Source: Cephalopachus bancanus (taxonomy: Eukaryota > Chordata > Mammalia > Primates > Tarsiidae). Taken from it: a DNA stretch of 64,000 bases. The notes below the pieces were generated by a model. The model made no database searches. It was not told the origin of the DNA and saw only the letters and a program-made list of their open reading frames with translations. The stretch covers positions 2,976,001 through 3,040,000 of the forward strand of contig JAPVLO010000073.1 of NCBI GenBank assembly GCA_027257055.1, written 5' to 3'. Shown one piece after another: positions 23,230 to 35,910 of the stretch. How positions within the stretch are numbered: the first letter of the stretch is position 1; every line of letters starts with the position of its first letter. Made by a program: the position numbers and the translations under genes.

Positions 23230-23700
23230 GAACTTCAAATTGGCCCCTACTGTTGCCTAGAAATACAATTGCATGTCCAAGATTCATTCCATCTCCCTTT
23301 CACATATTCTCCTTTCTTGCCAAGCTTGCTCTTCCTGCTCATAAATTCTCCTTCAAAGAGGACATGTAAATAGAAGAGAATCTCCTTGGCCTCTCAAAGC
23401 TATGTTCCCAGCTTCTGAGTGTGTTGACACTCTCAAGTTTCCCTTCTTTTACTCTGAATTTTCTTTTGGTGCTTCTCTTTTGGTCAATTTTCTCATTTGT
23501 GCATTGCCTTTCCTTCCCTCCTGCCTGGTGAATATCTAATAGGCACCTCAAAATTGACACATCCAAAAGCCATGCTCTGGATTTCTCCATCACACATCAG
23601 GGAAAGGTAGCTTCATCCTTCATTCTTCATTTTTTGTCCAGTTCCTCAGGACAAAGCACTTGAATCCTGACTTTTTCCACATTGCACTTTTTCATGAGAT
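23230..23700 (+). mobile_element. L2-like LINE fragment
   Basis: The phrase tctaataggcacctcaaaat with the following acacatccaaaa matches the L2 ORF2 segment downstream of the catalytic RT motif. It may belong to the same old L2 as 21340-21800, separated by the MaLR and the young L1. Confidence 0.5.
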
Positions 23701-23809
23701 CCTGACGATCCTTTGGCATATAAAAAGTTAATTTAACTAATTCTTATTTTATTCTCTGAAAAAACATAGATAGTGACAAATAATAATACCCATCAAAAAT
23801 TTGAATTAA

Positions 23810-24098
23810 GCCGGGCTCGGTGGCTCAGCCTGTAATCCCACGCCTTTGGGAGGCTGAGGTGAGTGGATTGCCTGAGCCCGCGGGTTCGAGACCCGCCTGG
23901 GCAGTGAGACCTCATCTCTACAATAAATCAAAAAATCAGCCGGGCATGGTAGCGCGTGCCTGTAGTTCCGGCTACTCGGAAGGCTGAGGCGGAAGGATCG
24001 CCGGAGCCCAGCAGGTCGAGGCTGCAGTGGCCGGGAGCGGCCACTGCACTCCAGTCTGGGCGACAGAGTGAGACTCCAACTCAAAAAAAAAAAAAAAA
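23810..24098 (+). mobile_element. Derived Alu subfamily, copy 2
   Basis: Starts gccgggctcggtggctcag. It lacks about 9 bp of the left arm seen in copy 1. The right-arm hairpin here extends to 10 bp per arm (24024-24047, gcagtggccg-GGAG-cggccactgc). Target duplication ttgaattaa (23801-23809 and 24099-24107). Confidence 0.95.
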
Positions 24099-24419
24099 TT
24101 GAATTAAATCAATAATATAGGAAACATGCTGACCTGTGTCTGATGTAAATATTCAATAAGTGTTTGCAGCATTTTTTACTATTATTGATACTTCTCTTTC
24201 CTCCTCTTCCATTATATGGATCCAGACTCTGTTAATGTGGGTAAATATATACACACACACACACCTAAATATAAATTACCATGGATTTAAATGTTATCAG
24301 GTACATATTAACATGAAACAAAATATATTATTTGTCCCAGTACTGTAGAAGAATAATTCTTGTTGGACTGCTCATGGGAGGTTCATTTGAGAGATACCTA
24401 GACAACTTCATCCTGAGAA

Positions 24420-24645
24420 AGTAGTGTAGCATAGTGCTGAGTTCAAGTTGATAGCAAAATTCCTGAGCTTCAGTTTTGCCTTCAATGTGACTGTGATGAC
24501 TTGCTTGAACTCAGTTTTCTCATGTGTAATATGGGGATCATAATAGTAGCCCTTCATTAGATTGGTAAGTTATTTCATATTTGAGTAGTGTTTAGTGCAG
24601 TGACTGACATATAATAAGAGCTTTATGAGTGCTTGCTGTTTTTGT
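24420..24645 (+). mobile_element. MIR SINE
   Basis: Contains the MIR core and tail in order: cttgaactcagttttctcatg, a decayed atggggatcataatag, and cagtgactgacatataataag. Confidence 0.72.
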
Positions 24646-27410
24646 TTTTACTATAATAAAATAGTCTTCTTCATAAGAAAGTTTCAAAGCATAAATCCAA
24701 AGGATTGTGTTATCACTCCCCTCTCTTGCAGGTGTTATGGTGAATACATATGGAATAGCTTTTCATAATTTCAAAAACATAAATCACAGCATGATTTTGT
24801 CCCCCTTTTAAATATATATCTTTCTGTAACAAAAGGGTGAACACTAATTACATGTTGTACACTAAGTTTTCTGGTGGGAGACAATGGTGAGTAGAGTGAC
24901 CTAGTTCCTACCTTCCTAGAGCTTATGGTATGAAACAAGTAAAAGGTAAGTTTCAAGTAAATTACTATAAGACAAACTATTTTCTTTATGATATCCATGT
25001 TGAATAAAGGCTTGGACCAATTTTGTAGGATTACGGGATCATAGTTTTTAGGACACCCTGCAATAGCACTAGGATACATTGGATACAGGGAAATTATTTC
25101 TTAAGATTTCCTGACAATTCCTTATATAATTGATTAAATCTAATTTGGTCTCCCTTTCACTGAAGTAGACAGTGAAAATGAATTAAACAAACAAAAACAA
25201 ACAAACCAACCAACAAACAAACAACTCCCTCCCCCCCCAAAAAAAACCTCATCACGATGCTGGCCTGTCCCAGTTGAGTATTTTGCATCTTACATAGATA
25301 GGCGGGTTACAAGTGAAACTACAGATTATGCCTCTGCAATTGCCTGGAGTCAGCAGGTGTCGACAGTCAAAAGGCTGAGGGAAGATTATGCTCAGCATCT
25401 AGCTGTTGACTAGGAACCAGTGACTCACTGTATTACCTTACCATCAAACCCCTCAGTATTCTTCCAATGTATTTGCTGCTTTAAAAACCAAGGAGAGCAC
25501 AAAAACTAAAGAAACTGAAGAACATTTTGCTGATATAGTAGCCAAAAGAAAATAAACTTCCATTCTGATAAGTATTTATAACAAAACAAGCATAGGTGAG
25601 TTCCATCTATCCTTGTGTCCATAACATTGTGAAAAGTAAGAATGTTACAAATAATTTAAATTTTATGTTCAGACCTTGTAATAAATTCCTTATTTTGAAT
25701 ATAAAGAGGTTTATTATTATTAAGAGCAAATGCCTACTCTCTTCAAATATATTTTGAACAAATACCTTAAAATATCATTTAGAAAAGGGGTAACACAGTA
25801 CTAGCCTACCTGGTAGCCATTAGTACTCTAACCATGATTGGGAATACACATTCTCAATATTTAATGACTCCTACTTCTTTCTTGTTTAGGGAAAGTCATC
25901 TTATATTTAATATTCAGAAGCCCAAGTTCACAACTTCTGAGTAAAGCTCTACATCTTTCACATTGAAATACTTAGATTCTAATTCTGCCATAAGTTTAGA
26001 TGGTATGATTTCAGAGATTGTAGATTACCTTCTTATTTTTGAAAAAACAATCGAACATTGCATGGCAGCTGAGAGTCCCAGAAATAGGATCATAGTGGTT
26101 TTGTAGTTCACATTTACAGGAGTGTCGCATACAGCCCTCAGAAGGGTCTTCCTTCATAGTGTTGCTATTCCCACCCACACATTTTACCTCATTAATAAAA
26201 GAGCTCAATAGTATTTGGCTCATTTTATGGCCTGAAGTAGACTGAATATGCACAAGAAGTTGACCTTGGGTTTCTTGGTGTATGCTAACCCAATAATAAC
26301 CTTCTTTTTCTTATTAGGAGTGTTGCAATTAGTCATACTCTGTTGAATATTTAGATGTGTGCTTTCATATGTTTCTTTTCTTTTTCTGCCTATCATTTGT
26401 GGGTAAAGCTATATTGTTTCTAATATGTTTTCTTTGAGAATAAGAAATTGCCTATATTTTGCATATTTTGATAAATGTAAAAATAGATATTTCAAATTTG
26501 ATTAGCTTGCTTTGCAGGATTTGCAAGATGAGAGCTTCTTATTTATACTTAAATCCTTATGTACTGTGTCTAGGTTTTAACAATTCATGTTTTAGCTTAG
26601 TATTTTTTTGCAAGAATTTGAGGAGTGATATTTTTAAGAATTTTTTTTCATTCATAACCTTATTCCCATTTGTATGACCTTCACTTATAGTGCATACAGT
26701 TTTTCAAAAACTTTGGTCCTCTGTTTGTAGAGTGAGGCATTTATTATTAATAAAATATTGGTGAATTTTTTTTCCAAATTGTCTTGAGAGAATAATGTTC
26801 TCTTACTCAGAAAAAAAGTCCTTAAGAGTGGAGTATTCTTACAGGAAAATCATTATATCCACATATGTTCATAAGATACACTATTAAATTTAGTAGTCCC
26901 ATCACATGTAAGCTTCAGATATTGTTGCTTTAATGCATTCCCTCACTACTTTGATAAAAGCCTTAAGATGTTGCCACTAGTTCTTTGATGATTTCCTCTG
27001 ATGTTACAGTACCTCTCTTTTCTATACCAAAAAAAATCTGTTTTGCATAAACATGAGAAGTCAAGGCAGTTTGAGTTAACGAGTAAAAAGATTCAAGTTT
27101 TAGCAACAAAAGTACATATATTTGTGATCAATTCTCTCACACATTATCACAGTCTCTCTCAATGTAAGGAAAGTTTATTCTAGATTTCTGGAAAATATGA
27201 AGCATTAGCTTTAACAGAAGTCTAAATATGTCATTCAACTTTAGAATTTTGAGATTTATTCAGCAATTTCTCCATTGAATTAATGAGATTTATTAATGGA
27301 ATTTAGAGAGAGAAAAGTCATATTGATCTAGATATTGACTTATTCTGATTCATTTTCCTCATCGTCCCTGTCTGACTCCCAAATGAATGCTGCATATTGT
27401 TGGATTCAAA
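24646..27410. other. Unassigned DNA, no gene seen
   Basis: Contains an AAAC/AACC-type simple repeat at about 25176-25223 followed by a C run. The minus frames 24771-25079 and 26011-26253 carry no recognisable family motif and look like chance. A possible L2 tail (tagttcctaccttcctagag) lies near 24905. Confidence 0.5.
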
Positions 27411-27416
27411 CATGAA

Positions 27417-27690
27417 TTTTTTTTTTTTTTTTTTTTTAGTTGGAGTCTCACTCTGTCGCCCAGACTGGAGTGCCGTGGCCGCTCCCGGCCACCGCAGCCT
27501 CGATCTGCTGGGCTCCGGCGATCCTTCCGCCTCAGCCTTCCAAGTAGCTGGAACTACAGGCACGCGCTACCACGCCCAATTAATTTTTGATTTATTGTAG
27601 AGATGAGGTCTCGCCAAATTGCCCAGGTGGGTCTCGAACCTGTGGGCTCAGGCAATCCACTCACCTCAGCCTCCCAAAGGCGCGGGATTA
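27417..27690 (-). mobile_element. Derived Alu subfamily, copy 3, slightly truncated
   Basis: T tail of about 20, then the right arm with the hairpin motif at 27476-27493 and the left arm up to ggcgcgggatta. The first 20 or so bases of the Alu are missing. No clear target duplication. Confidence 0.94.
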
Positions 27691-27929
27691 AAATGTTTAG
27701 TTCAAACTTCTAAATAATTTTTCCAAAATTATGTTTTATAAAAAAGCCATTGTGGATTATTTATTATGTACAAGTTTAATTTTCATGTAGGGATAAACTA
27801 TTAACAAATCAATCATGTCCCTCTTAACTACAAAATTCTACTTTCAGCTAAACATTTTCAAAATTAAATTATATCAGCTCAACAACTCTAAAATACTCAT
27901 AATATGGGGTATTAGTCATATTTGATCAG

Positions 27930-28080
27930 GGGATCACCCTAATTAAGTATAACTAGTTAAGTATCATTTAACTAATTACGTCTGCAGCAACCCTACTTCC
28001 AAATAAGTTCGCGTTATGAGGTACTGGAAATTAGGACTTCAATATGTGAATTTGGGAACCACACAATTAAGCCCATAACA
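27930..28080 (-). mobile_element. MLT1-type LTR fragment
   Basis: On the minus strand it starts tgttatgggcttaattgtg, the 5' end of an MLT1 LTR, and proceeds for about 150 bp (tattgaagtcctaatttcc) before decaying. Non-coding. Confidence 0.75.
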
Positions 28081-28094
28081 GCTTGAATACTTTA

Positions 28095-28260
28095 GGAAAA
28101 TGTACCAATATTAAGAACATGGATTTATTAGTTTTGCTTATGTATAAACCCATACAGCCACCGCTCAAATCAAGAAAGTGAACATTCCTAGCACTCCAGT
28201 TGGCTCCCTCACACCCTTCCAGTTAATTCTTTCCCTAAAATAACTGATATTTTAGAAAAA
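28095..28260 (-). mobile_element. L1M 3' UTR fragment
   Basis: Antisense phrases aacccatacagccaccgctc and aatcaagaaagtgaacattc match the same 3' UTR segment seen at 7540-7600 and 63480. Confidence 0.6.
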
Positions 28261-28890
28261 AATATGGGTGTGTTTCCTATCTCATATGACTTCTCTTTTT
28301 GTCAATGTCTGGTTAAAGTCATCTACACTGTGTGTCTGTGAGCCTACATAATCCATTTAGTTGTTTCTTGTTCATATACAATGCATTCCTTCTAACGCTT
28401 ATGCTGTTTTATATACTTTTTTAAAGACAAGAATGTCCTTCCATGGCTCTATTCTGGAAAAGATTGTCATTCTACCAACTCTCAGTGATACCTGTGGGAT
28501 CGCATTGACTTCATTGTGCTAAAATGTCCTTTTTACTTTGCCATCTATACTCAGTGAATTGATAACATAGATGCCTAAAATTTAACTGTGTCTGTTACCT
28601 TCACCAGTTTTTTTTTTTGTTGTTGTTGTTCTGGTTTTCTTTTTCTTTTTTTGCTAAACTTAAAATTAAGTTTACTAGGCACTTCTTCCACTATTGTTTC
28701 TTCCTTGTTTCACATGCTGTATTTTCTTAATATCTGATTTGTAGTTTTGTATCAGATTGTCAGCAGAAAGTGAACAGGTGTAGGTCTGTATATGTGTGAG
28801 AGATCTATCTCTTGCCATTTGTTCTGGAACTGGCTGATCATGCAGCTCTATCCTGAAAGGGTCAGAGTCACCAACAGCCATATTACTTGC

Positions 28891-28892
<2 letters not shown>

Positions 28893-28922
<30 letters not shown>
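28893..28922. repeat. (GT)n microsatellite
   Basis: About 14 GT units in a row. Confidence 0.95.
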
Positions 28923-28927
<5 letters not shown>

Positions 28928-29488
28928 CTTTGTTTCAGAGCTGTAATTCAAAACAAAGGGAGCATAGCAAGGAATATAAAGCCTGTGAAATCTCTTAAGT
29001 TTTTCAAAGCTCTGCCTGCATTGAGCTGAAACCAGACAATGAAGTAGTGTTTTCTACTTGATTAGCAAGATCTATACATAGGGAGAAAGAATTACTTCTG
29101 AGGGTACCATTATTTGTCATAGATTTTCAGCTATAACACCATGGTCACTGCTTATAGCCAGGTCTTGTTTTGTTTTTGTTGTTTAAAATAGAAATTTTTC
29201 AAGGGGTTGACTCTTCCAATCTTATAACTTTGTAATTTTGGAAATGTATTACCTGTTTTTTGTTTTGTCTTGTTTTCTAAGTCACTGCATTCCATAACCC
29301 GTGCAAATGAAAATTTCTGGCACATAATAAACATGCACCAAATTACTTTAATCTGGATCTTACATTTGAATAGAGTTGTGCTTATATTTTGTAATAGTTG
29401 GCTTTCTATATAATTTTATGGATATATTATTTTTTCTTTTTATGCCGTTCTTCCTTTTCCTCATGAGTTGTTGTTAGCAAAACAAAAG

Positions 29489-29515
29489 GAACTATCATAT
29501 GGGAAATGATAGTTC
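29489..29515. repeat. 10-bp hairpin with 7-nt loop
   Basis: gaactatcat pairs exactly with atgatagttc around the loop atgggaa. Confidence 0.9.
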
Positions 29516-30308
29516 ACATCCAGTCTAATTAGTATGTTTCCATACTATTCTAGACTAACACCCAGTTATTTACATTCTGGGAAACATTTTTCAGTTAGCA
29601 AATTTAACAGATCCTTTTCATCTCAATGTCACGACAGGAGATAGAAACTTGAGATACATGAGCTAAGTATCCTGGAAAATTAAGTATTAATATTCCCTTG
29701 ATGGAAACCTTCACCTAAAAAGAACATATTCCATTTTAAATTTCCCAAGCCATGACAGTATATCTAATTTATTTTTCTATTTGAACTCTGTCAAAATAAA
29801 AGTGAATACTCTAATGTTAATTCTTTACCATTTGGCAGAAGAATCACAATACACGCATGCCCAGAGGCCATGCATGGAGTATAGAAAATCAGGGTTAAAC
29901 AATATCGAATGAGACCCAAATGGCAGAGGTGGGGCTGGGAAAGTGATTTGGAAAGTGCAGGACAGTTTTCAGTAGCTGTGGTATTACAGACCAGGCATTG
30001 TGACTATGCATTGTACTTGTCAGGTTCAATGTCACTGACCCAGGTACTTAAAGTTGACCATAAACATTATAATAGATTATTAATCTGGGAAAAAATAAAT
30101 ACAAATGAAGGAATTAAAATGAAGTTGTAAAGCAAAAATAATATTAAAATATCAAACTACAATTGCTGCTGTATGTGTCCCTGCAAAAATTTAAAGGAAA
30201 GGATATTTCAAATGCTGATTTGGGTATTTGTTTTGGCTTCTCTCTTCAGAGCCCAAGTACTATCTAACAGAAGCTTAAAAACATATTAATAGAATATATT
30301 ACTCTCTT

Positions 30309-30444
30309 TATGCATACACATGTATGCATATATATATACATACACATGTATATATATATACATACATGTGTATGTATATATACATATACATGTGTGTGTA
30401 TATATATATATATATATACACACACACATACACGTGTGTGTATG
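30309..30444. repeat. 136-bp uninterrupted alternating pyrimidine-purine tract
   Basis: Read in pairs from 30309, every dinucleotide is TA, TG, CA or CG with no exception until TT at 30445. It is a compound of (TA)n, TACA and (TG)n blocks rather than a single simple repeat. The minus frame 30286-30474 is an artefact of it. Confidence 0.95.
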
Positions 30445-30445
30445 T

Positions 30446-31523
30446 TTACTTTTTAATTTAGAAAATAAGAACAAATGGTGATGGCTGCTTCCTAAGGATA
30501 TTATTAATTAAAAAAAAAGATTCCTGCCAATGTAATAATTTTCTTGGAATTTGTTGATAACTTTTATTTAAGTCCTATGAGTCTTTTATTTTCCTTTGAT
30601 TTAGTCCCACATAATGGAGCACCTACTATTGTTTTAAGGACACCATTGACATTTTTTGTCACTGAGAGTATAAATTATACCTGTGAAAATGTCTTATACT
30701 TTGCTTTATTCTACTCTTTTTTGTATGGGTCACATCTAGATTTTTAAAAATTATTACAAAGTACATTCTATCTTACTTGAGGAATAAATGAACTTTACCC
30801 CAGCTCTCCTCCTCCTTCTAATTTTGCTTTGTGAGTATAGTTTTCTTACAGCTAAAATATCAACCAAAATTTATACATTAAAACAAGAAGTGTGCATTGA
30901 TGATTCTTTTGTATGCAAGGGCATTTTTTAAAAACCTCTAAAGGAATATTTTTTAAAAACCTCAAAGTGAGAGACATGAAAAAAAATCTATTTTTTCTAT
31001 CACTCTGATCTTATTACCTTTTCCAGGTTTTCTTCTTTTAAAAATAATTGTATTGTTATAGCTATTATAGTTATTTTCAATAAAACTATTTTTTGGGGGG
31101 GTAAAATTTGAATTTCTGAAATGTCTCATATTTTTATGCCCCTTTGAAAGATGACAATTTCCCCCTTGCAGATAGATTCTGAAAGGTGTTTTTGACATAG
31201 ATCTCAAGAATAAGAATCACAGTACTGATACATACACATACACGCATATACAGAATTTTATGTCATTTAGTTTTTGTATCTCCAAATCATGATGATCAAA
31301 TAATTACATCTTCAACTATCTGTCTACCTATTTCCCTCCCTCTTCCTACAACTTCTTTCTGGTCTTTTCCTTTTCTCTCTTCTTATTTGTATTTACAGTG
31401 CAATGGTTAAGAGTAAAGGTCATAGCTTATCATTTGATGGATTGAATTTGTTTCTTATGCGACCTAATAGAAAAGCTAGAAATTACTAAAGAGTAATTTC
31501 TTGGGAAAGTTGATGTGCTAAAG
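30446..31523. other. Unassigned AT-rich DNA
   Basis: No gene or family recognised. A run of G lies at about 31094-31101. Confidence 0.5.
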
Positions 31524-32139
31524 CAGGGGTCTCCAATCTCTGGGTTGTGAACCCCATCCAGAAGCCTGCCGCACTGCAGGAGGTGATCTGTCAGCTAGCA
31601 AAGTTCCATCTACTGTCTGATCAGCAAGGCATTAGATTCTCAGAGGAGCGTGAACCCTATTGTGAGGGATCTATGTTGCCACTTCTTTTTTCTGTTTGTT
31701 TGTTTTTTGAGTTGGATTCTCACTCTGTCGCCTAGACTGGAGTGAAGTGGCCGCTCCCGGCCACCGCAGCCTCGAGCCGCTGGGCTCCGGCGATCCTTCC
31801 GCCTCAGCCTTCCAAGTAGCTGGAGCTACAGGTGCGCGCTGCCATGCCCGGCTGATTTTTTTTTTTTTTTTTTATTGTAGAGATGAGGTCTCACCAAGTT
31901 GCCCAGGCAGGTCTCGAACCCGCGGGCTCAGGCAATCCACTCACCTCAACCTTCCAAGGCCCGGGATTACAGGCTGAGCCACCGAGCCCTGCTTTTGTTA
32001 CCACTTCTGATGAGAATCTCATACCTGATCATTTCCCCCCCCAAACTCCCTACACCCCCCTGCCCCCCCCCAGCTGTCCGTGGAAAAACTGCCTTTCACG
32101 AAACCAGACTCTGTTGCCAAAAAGGCTGGGGGACCACTG
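31524..32139 (+). mobile_element. Non-autonomous hAT-Charlie element, split by an Alu
   Basis: Left terminus caggggtctccaatct and right terminus ggctgggggaccactg are hAT inverted ends. Internal landmarks of the MER1/MER30-like class are present: gccgcactgcaggaggtgat, ggcattagattctca, gtgaaccctattgtgaggga, and near the right end gtccgtggaaaaactgcctt. The Alu at 31687-31996 sits inside. Without it the element is about 300 bp. It has no coding capacity. The exact subfamily is from memory and not verified. Confidence 0.82.
31687..31996 (-). mobile_element. Derived Alu subfamily, copy 4, inside the hAT element
   Basis: Antisense Alu with hairpin motif at 31747-31764 and an expanded T run at 31857-31874 in the middle linker. 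Target duplication gttgccacttct (31675-31686) and gttaccacttct (31997-32008), one mismatch. Confidence 0.95.
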
Positions 32140-35013
32140 TAAAGACAAATTAGCAGTGTTATAGTCATTAGTCCTAATAATCAATATTTCTTCTCTCTCC
32201 TTAGCAGATGGTAGGTTTGTGGGTTAATTTCCTTTGAAGTACACATAACCGTTGAATGATAAACAGAAATGATGGATGTCACTTCCTGCAGAATCTTTAG
32301 GAACCTGTATATGGTTTTCCGTACCCTATTTCCTGTCTCAATAGTGCTGGAAGAATATTTGAAGATGGAGACTCCATCATCCTATGTTTCCCCCATCAAT
32401 GTATGCTGAACATACAGAATATGAAATGTTAATTTTTCAAAACATTCTGTGGTTTTTTGGAGTTGTTCGTTATATCAGCATATTGTAGCCTACCCTATCT
32501 GATAGAGAGGAACTGTACAATTTTGGCAGACTGTAGAAGACTTGTCATTTTCCCAGACTCTAGAACCTGCGGTGTCAATGGTGGGAGTTGCCATCTCATT
32601 TGGAACATCCTAATATCACAGTGGAAGAAGCCTTACTTGTATTTATTTTATGGATATGTTGTCTAGTTTTAATACAGAATGTTCAGGTTAGATGACAGCC
32701 ACTATGAAATATATCTGATTTCTGAAATTTTATATATAATCTTCCCATCAAAATTTTAAATATTTCTTCCCTTCTTTACCTTAAGGATCCATTACCTTCC
32801 AAACACCTCTGGGAGGGAGAATATTTTAAGTCTTAACAATCACTTATACCTTAGTGAACAAGGTATATAATGAATAGAGTGTTTTCTAAAAATACTTTTG
32901 ATAGTGGCAAAAATGGGGAGATGATAAGGGATCATGGCACCTGTCTGGCAAAAGGGAAAAGGACACAGAGGTTGCATGTTAAAGACACGTTTTGTACTTC
33001 AAAATTTGTAGATGGACTGGTTTTTTAATACTCTAGTGTATGCCAAAATTAAATATAAGCTCTAGAGAAATTTTGGTATCAGAGAATAATTAAATTACAT
33101 TAATGCCTTAAAGGTTTCTACAAACTCTTTGTTCTTCAAAACTGAATTGTTTGGGACAGAAAACTTGGGAAAGTTGTCTGATTCTTTTGATTGATTTTAC
33201 CCATTTCTCACAGATCAATGATAAGTATGTGTACTTCTGCTGTTACTGGTGAGAGATCGGTAAGTAGATGTTTCTGAAGTTCACTGAGGTAGATGAAAAC
33301 CATTTTAGAAGTGAAAAAGTGCCACTATTGCAACTGTATAGTATTAAGCACATTTTAAATGTGTTCCACAGCACGTGTGCCTGGCATGCTTTTTGTTGAG
33401 GACATCATCACTTTGGTAGAGAAAACTTAAGGGCAGTTTTAAAGATATATCAAAAGTTTACAAATATTATAATTACCCATATCCCAAAGAAATAGAGAAA
33501 TCTACATACATTCAACTTTTGTCTTTTAGTGGGATGAATTCCTGTTTGTTATGTTAGATGATTTGTAGTTCTTAATAATATTGGAAGCCAGAGTCAAATT
33601 TGACATTTAGTGATTTTTCTAAAGTGTTAAAGAGCCAAAGTCTGGTATTATCACATAAAAATAGGAAACCTTCACTTTCTAGTAACTTCTGTACTTTTCA
33701 AGACTGGTAATAAAATCAGGCTTTTGAATAATCGTTACTAATTATTTGCCAAGGGACTTAATAATAATCCCTCTAAAAGTACAATTTTGATTCATGTCCA
33801 ATTTTAAAAATTCCAGTTCTATATACCCATATCTGATTTTGTTTGCATGTTTTCTATGATGATATTGACTCTGAATTTTTTTTCTAAATTTCTTAGGCAA
33901 GACATATCTTTTCCTTTGATTTAGCTTTTTCAGAGAGAAACTAGGTTTCTTCGGTGTTTAATAGATTGGAAGTTTTTTTTTTAAATAAATTAATGATTGC
34001 CTTTAACAGGACTACTCATTGGTAACACAAAAGGCATTCTTATGAGCATAAATCAATGTTCAAAATCAATTGCCATTAAAAAGATTTTTATCAATAACCT
34101 TTCATTTTTGAGACTTCTATGAAAGCATTCTAAAGTAATAGTGAATATATTGTTTTTCTTTTTTTGAAGGGCTAGTATGAACTCTTCTCATTCACCTTTT
34201 ACTTATTTGTAGAACTATTTTTCTGAGTTCATTTTCAAAAGTGCATTAGCAATTTTTTCCTGGATGATTTGCTAATATTTTAAACTTAAATACTGTACAT
34301 TATTGATTGTTGCCTTAGTGGCCAAAAGTATGCTTGACTTTGAAAATCAAACAATCTCTACTTCCATTATATTTCTTATTTCAATATTCTGTGTTCTCCC
34401 AAAAGTCAGAAGTAAGAAAAACAATCCTTTTATTCCTGATATCTGTTTAGTTTCCTATTTCATATAGTATTTCATTAAATTATTATTTTTGTCATAAATT
34501 ATTTTAAACCATGGGGAATTTACCTTTAATTTTGATCAGATTTTAATCTCCCAAAGGGTAAGGTCTAGGTCTGTATACCCTTATATGCCTAATGTCAGAT
34601 ACATGGCAGTCATTTAATAGATGCTTATTAATCAATAAGAACAAATACAGTATTAGTTTTGATGGGAAGGTTAATGTAAAGAACATTAAAGCTTAATATT
34701 TAATATATACTGTCTACAGGATTGATTCTAAGTAACTGTAGCAGATGTTGTTTTTTGGTCTATATCTCCTGGTACTCCTTATCTTTTCAATGAATGAAAG
34801 CACTTATCTTCCAAAGGCCAGAATTTTTTTTTTGTCAGAGTGCTGTTCTCAGAATGATACAAACTACTTTGTCCTTGTGCAACTTGGGCAAGCTATCCCT
34901 GAGAATTAATGTTTTCCTGTAGGCTGTCTGAAACCAATGATTGATAGGAATTTGAGGAGTTTGTCAAAAACCAGCTTCTTTATTCTCTGCCTGGGATACA
35001 TCTAAGGCATGTA
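32140..35013. other. Unassigned AT-rich DNA
   Basis: Nearly 2.9 kb with no gene and no confident transposon. A short L2-tail-like phrase (tacatggcagtcatttaatag) lies near 34600. Confidence 0.5.
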
Positions 35014-35566
35014 TGAGGGGGGACCCCCCAAAACCCTGAAGTTGTGTATTTAGTTTTACATGTTCAAAGTTCAGTTACCTTCAAAGTACTCTCCCTTTGA
35101 TGTAATACACCTATCAAGACACTTTTTCCACTGCACAGTTTTTGAATTCGTCAATTTTGATGCCTTTTAGTGCTTCTGCCATTTTTATTTTACCTCTTCC
35201 ACACTGGCGAAATGTTTCCCTTTGAGGACTTTTTCATCCAGGAAAACAAACAAAATAAAGCTGCTCGGGAAGTGATTGGGTGAATAGGGAGGACGGGACA
35301 CAGGGATCATGCCGTTTTTTTGGTCAACTGCTGAAAACTCAGTGCAGTGTGGACAGGTATTCAGAAATAACCCACCATGAAATGAGGAAATATGTTGAAC
35401 GAATCTTCCAAAAAAAAAAAAATTAACTGAAGCCCTCTCACAATAATGCTAGTTGGTACACTGATACCGACGGGCACCTAGAACACTTAATCCAGCAGGG
35501 GAAACTTGTACTGCAATGGACTCACCCTCCAAAAAATAATCCTGGGTTTTCTTGAGTGTCCTTCTC
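35014..35566 (-). mobile_element. Second mariner of the same family, internally deleted
   Basis: Ends begin tgaggggggacccccc (left) and tgagaaggacactc (right, complement), about 26 bp of imperfect inverted repeat. A TA precedes the left end; the right one is degraded. The minus strand has transposase text matching the copy at 11620 (EKVLKGKHFASVEEVK, then a decayed ITSKGEYFEG), and upstream PPYSPNHFPSSF, where Asn replaces the catalytic Asp. As in the first copy, the N-terminal and central transposase regions are absent. Confidence 0.82.
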
Positions 35567-35910
35567 AAACACACAAACAAGGGCATTTAATTCTATATCT
35601 TTCAAGGAAGCTAACGGACAGGAGGTCATTTGATCTAGGCTTTGCAAAGAGAAGTCCTGCAGCAGGACACTCCTAGCAGAAGGAAGCGAGATAAACTATG
35701 ATGAAGCTTAAAATCCAGACTCAGATTTACCTAAGAAAACTTTTATAAGAGAATTTAAAATCAAAGTTTAGGTATTAGAAATTTTTCGATGGTATAAATA
35801 AAGGGAATACAATGATTAAATATCTGATTTAGAAAAATAAATTCAAAGGAAAGTGGGGGCAGAAAACGACTTGGCAGCAAGATCAGTTAAAAAGCAACTA
35901 TGGGTCATGT
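35567..35910. other. Short unassigned stretch
   Basis: No gene or family recognised. Confidence 0.45.

Larger units (their letters stand above)
28261..30308. other. Unassigned DNA with a GT repeat
   Basis: (GT)n at about 28893-28922 and a small hairpin at 29489-29515. No gene recognised. The plus frame 28792-28998 merely reads through the GT repeat. Confidence 0.5.

Noticed and set aside
22570..32153. Repeated Alu-derived open frames (RLECSGRSRPPQPR-type peptides) as a protein family
   Set aside because: They are translations of the five derived Alu copies in various frames, not proteins.
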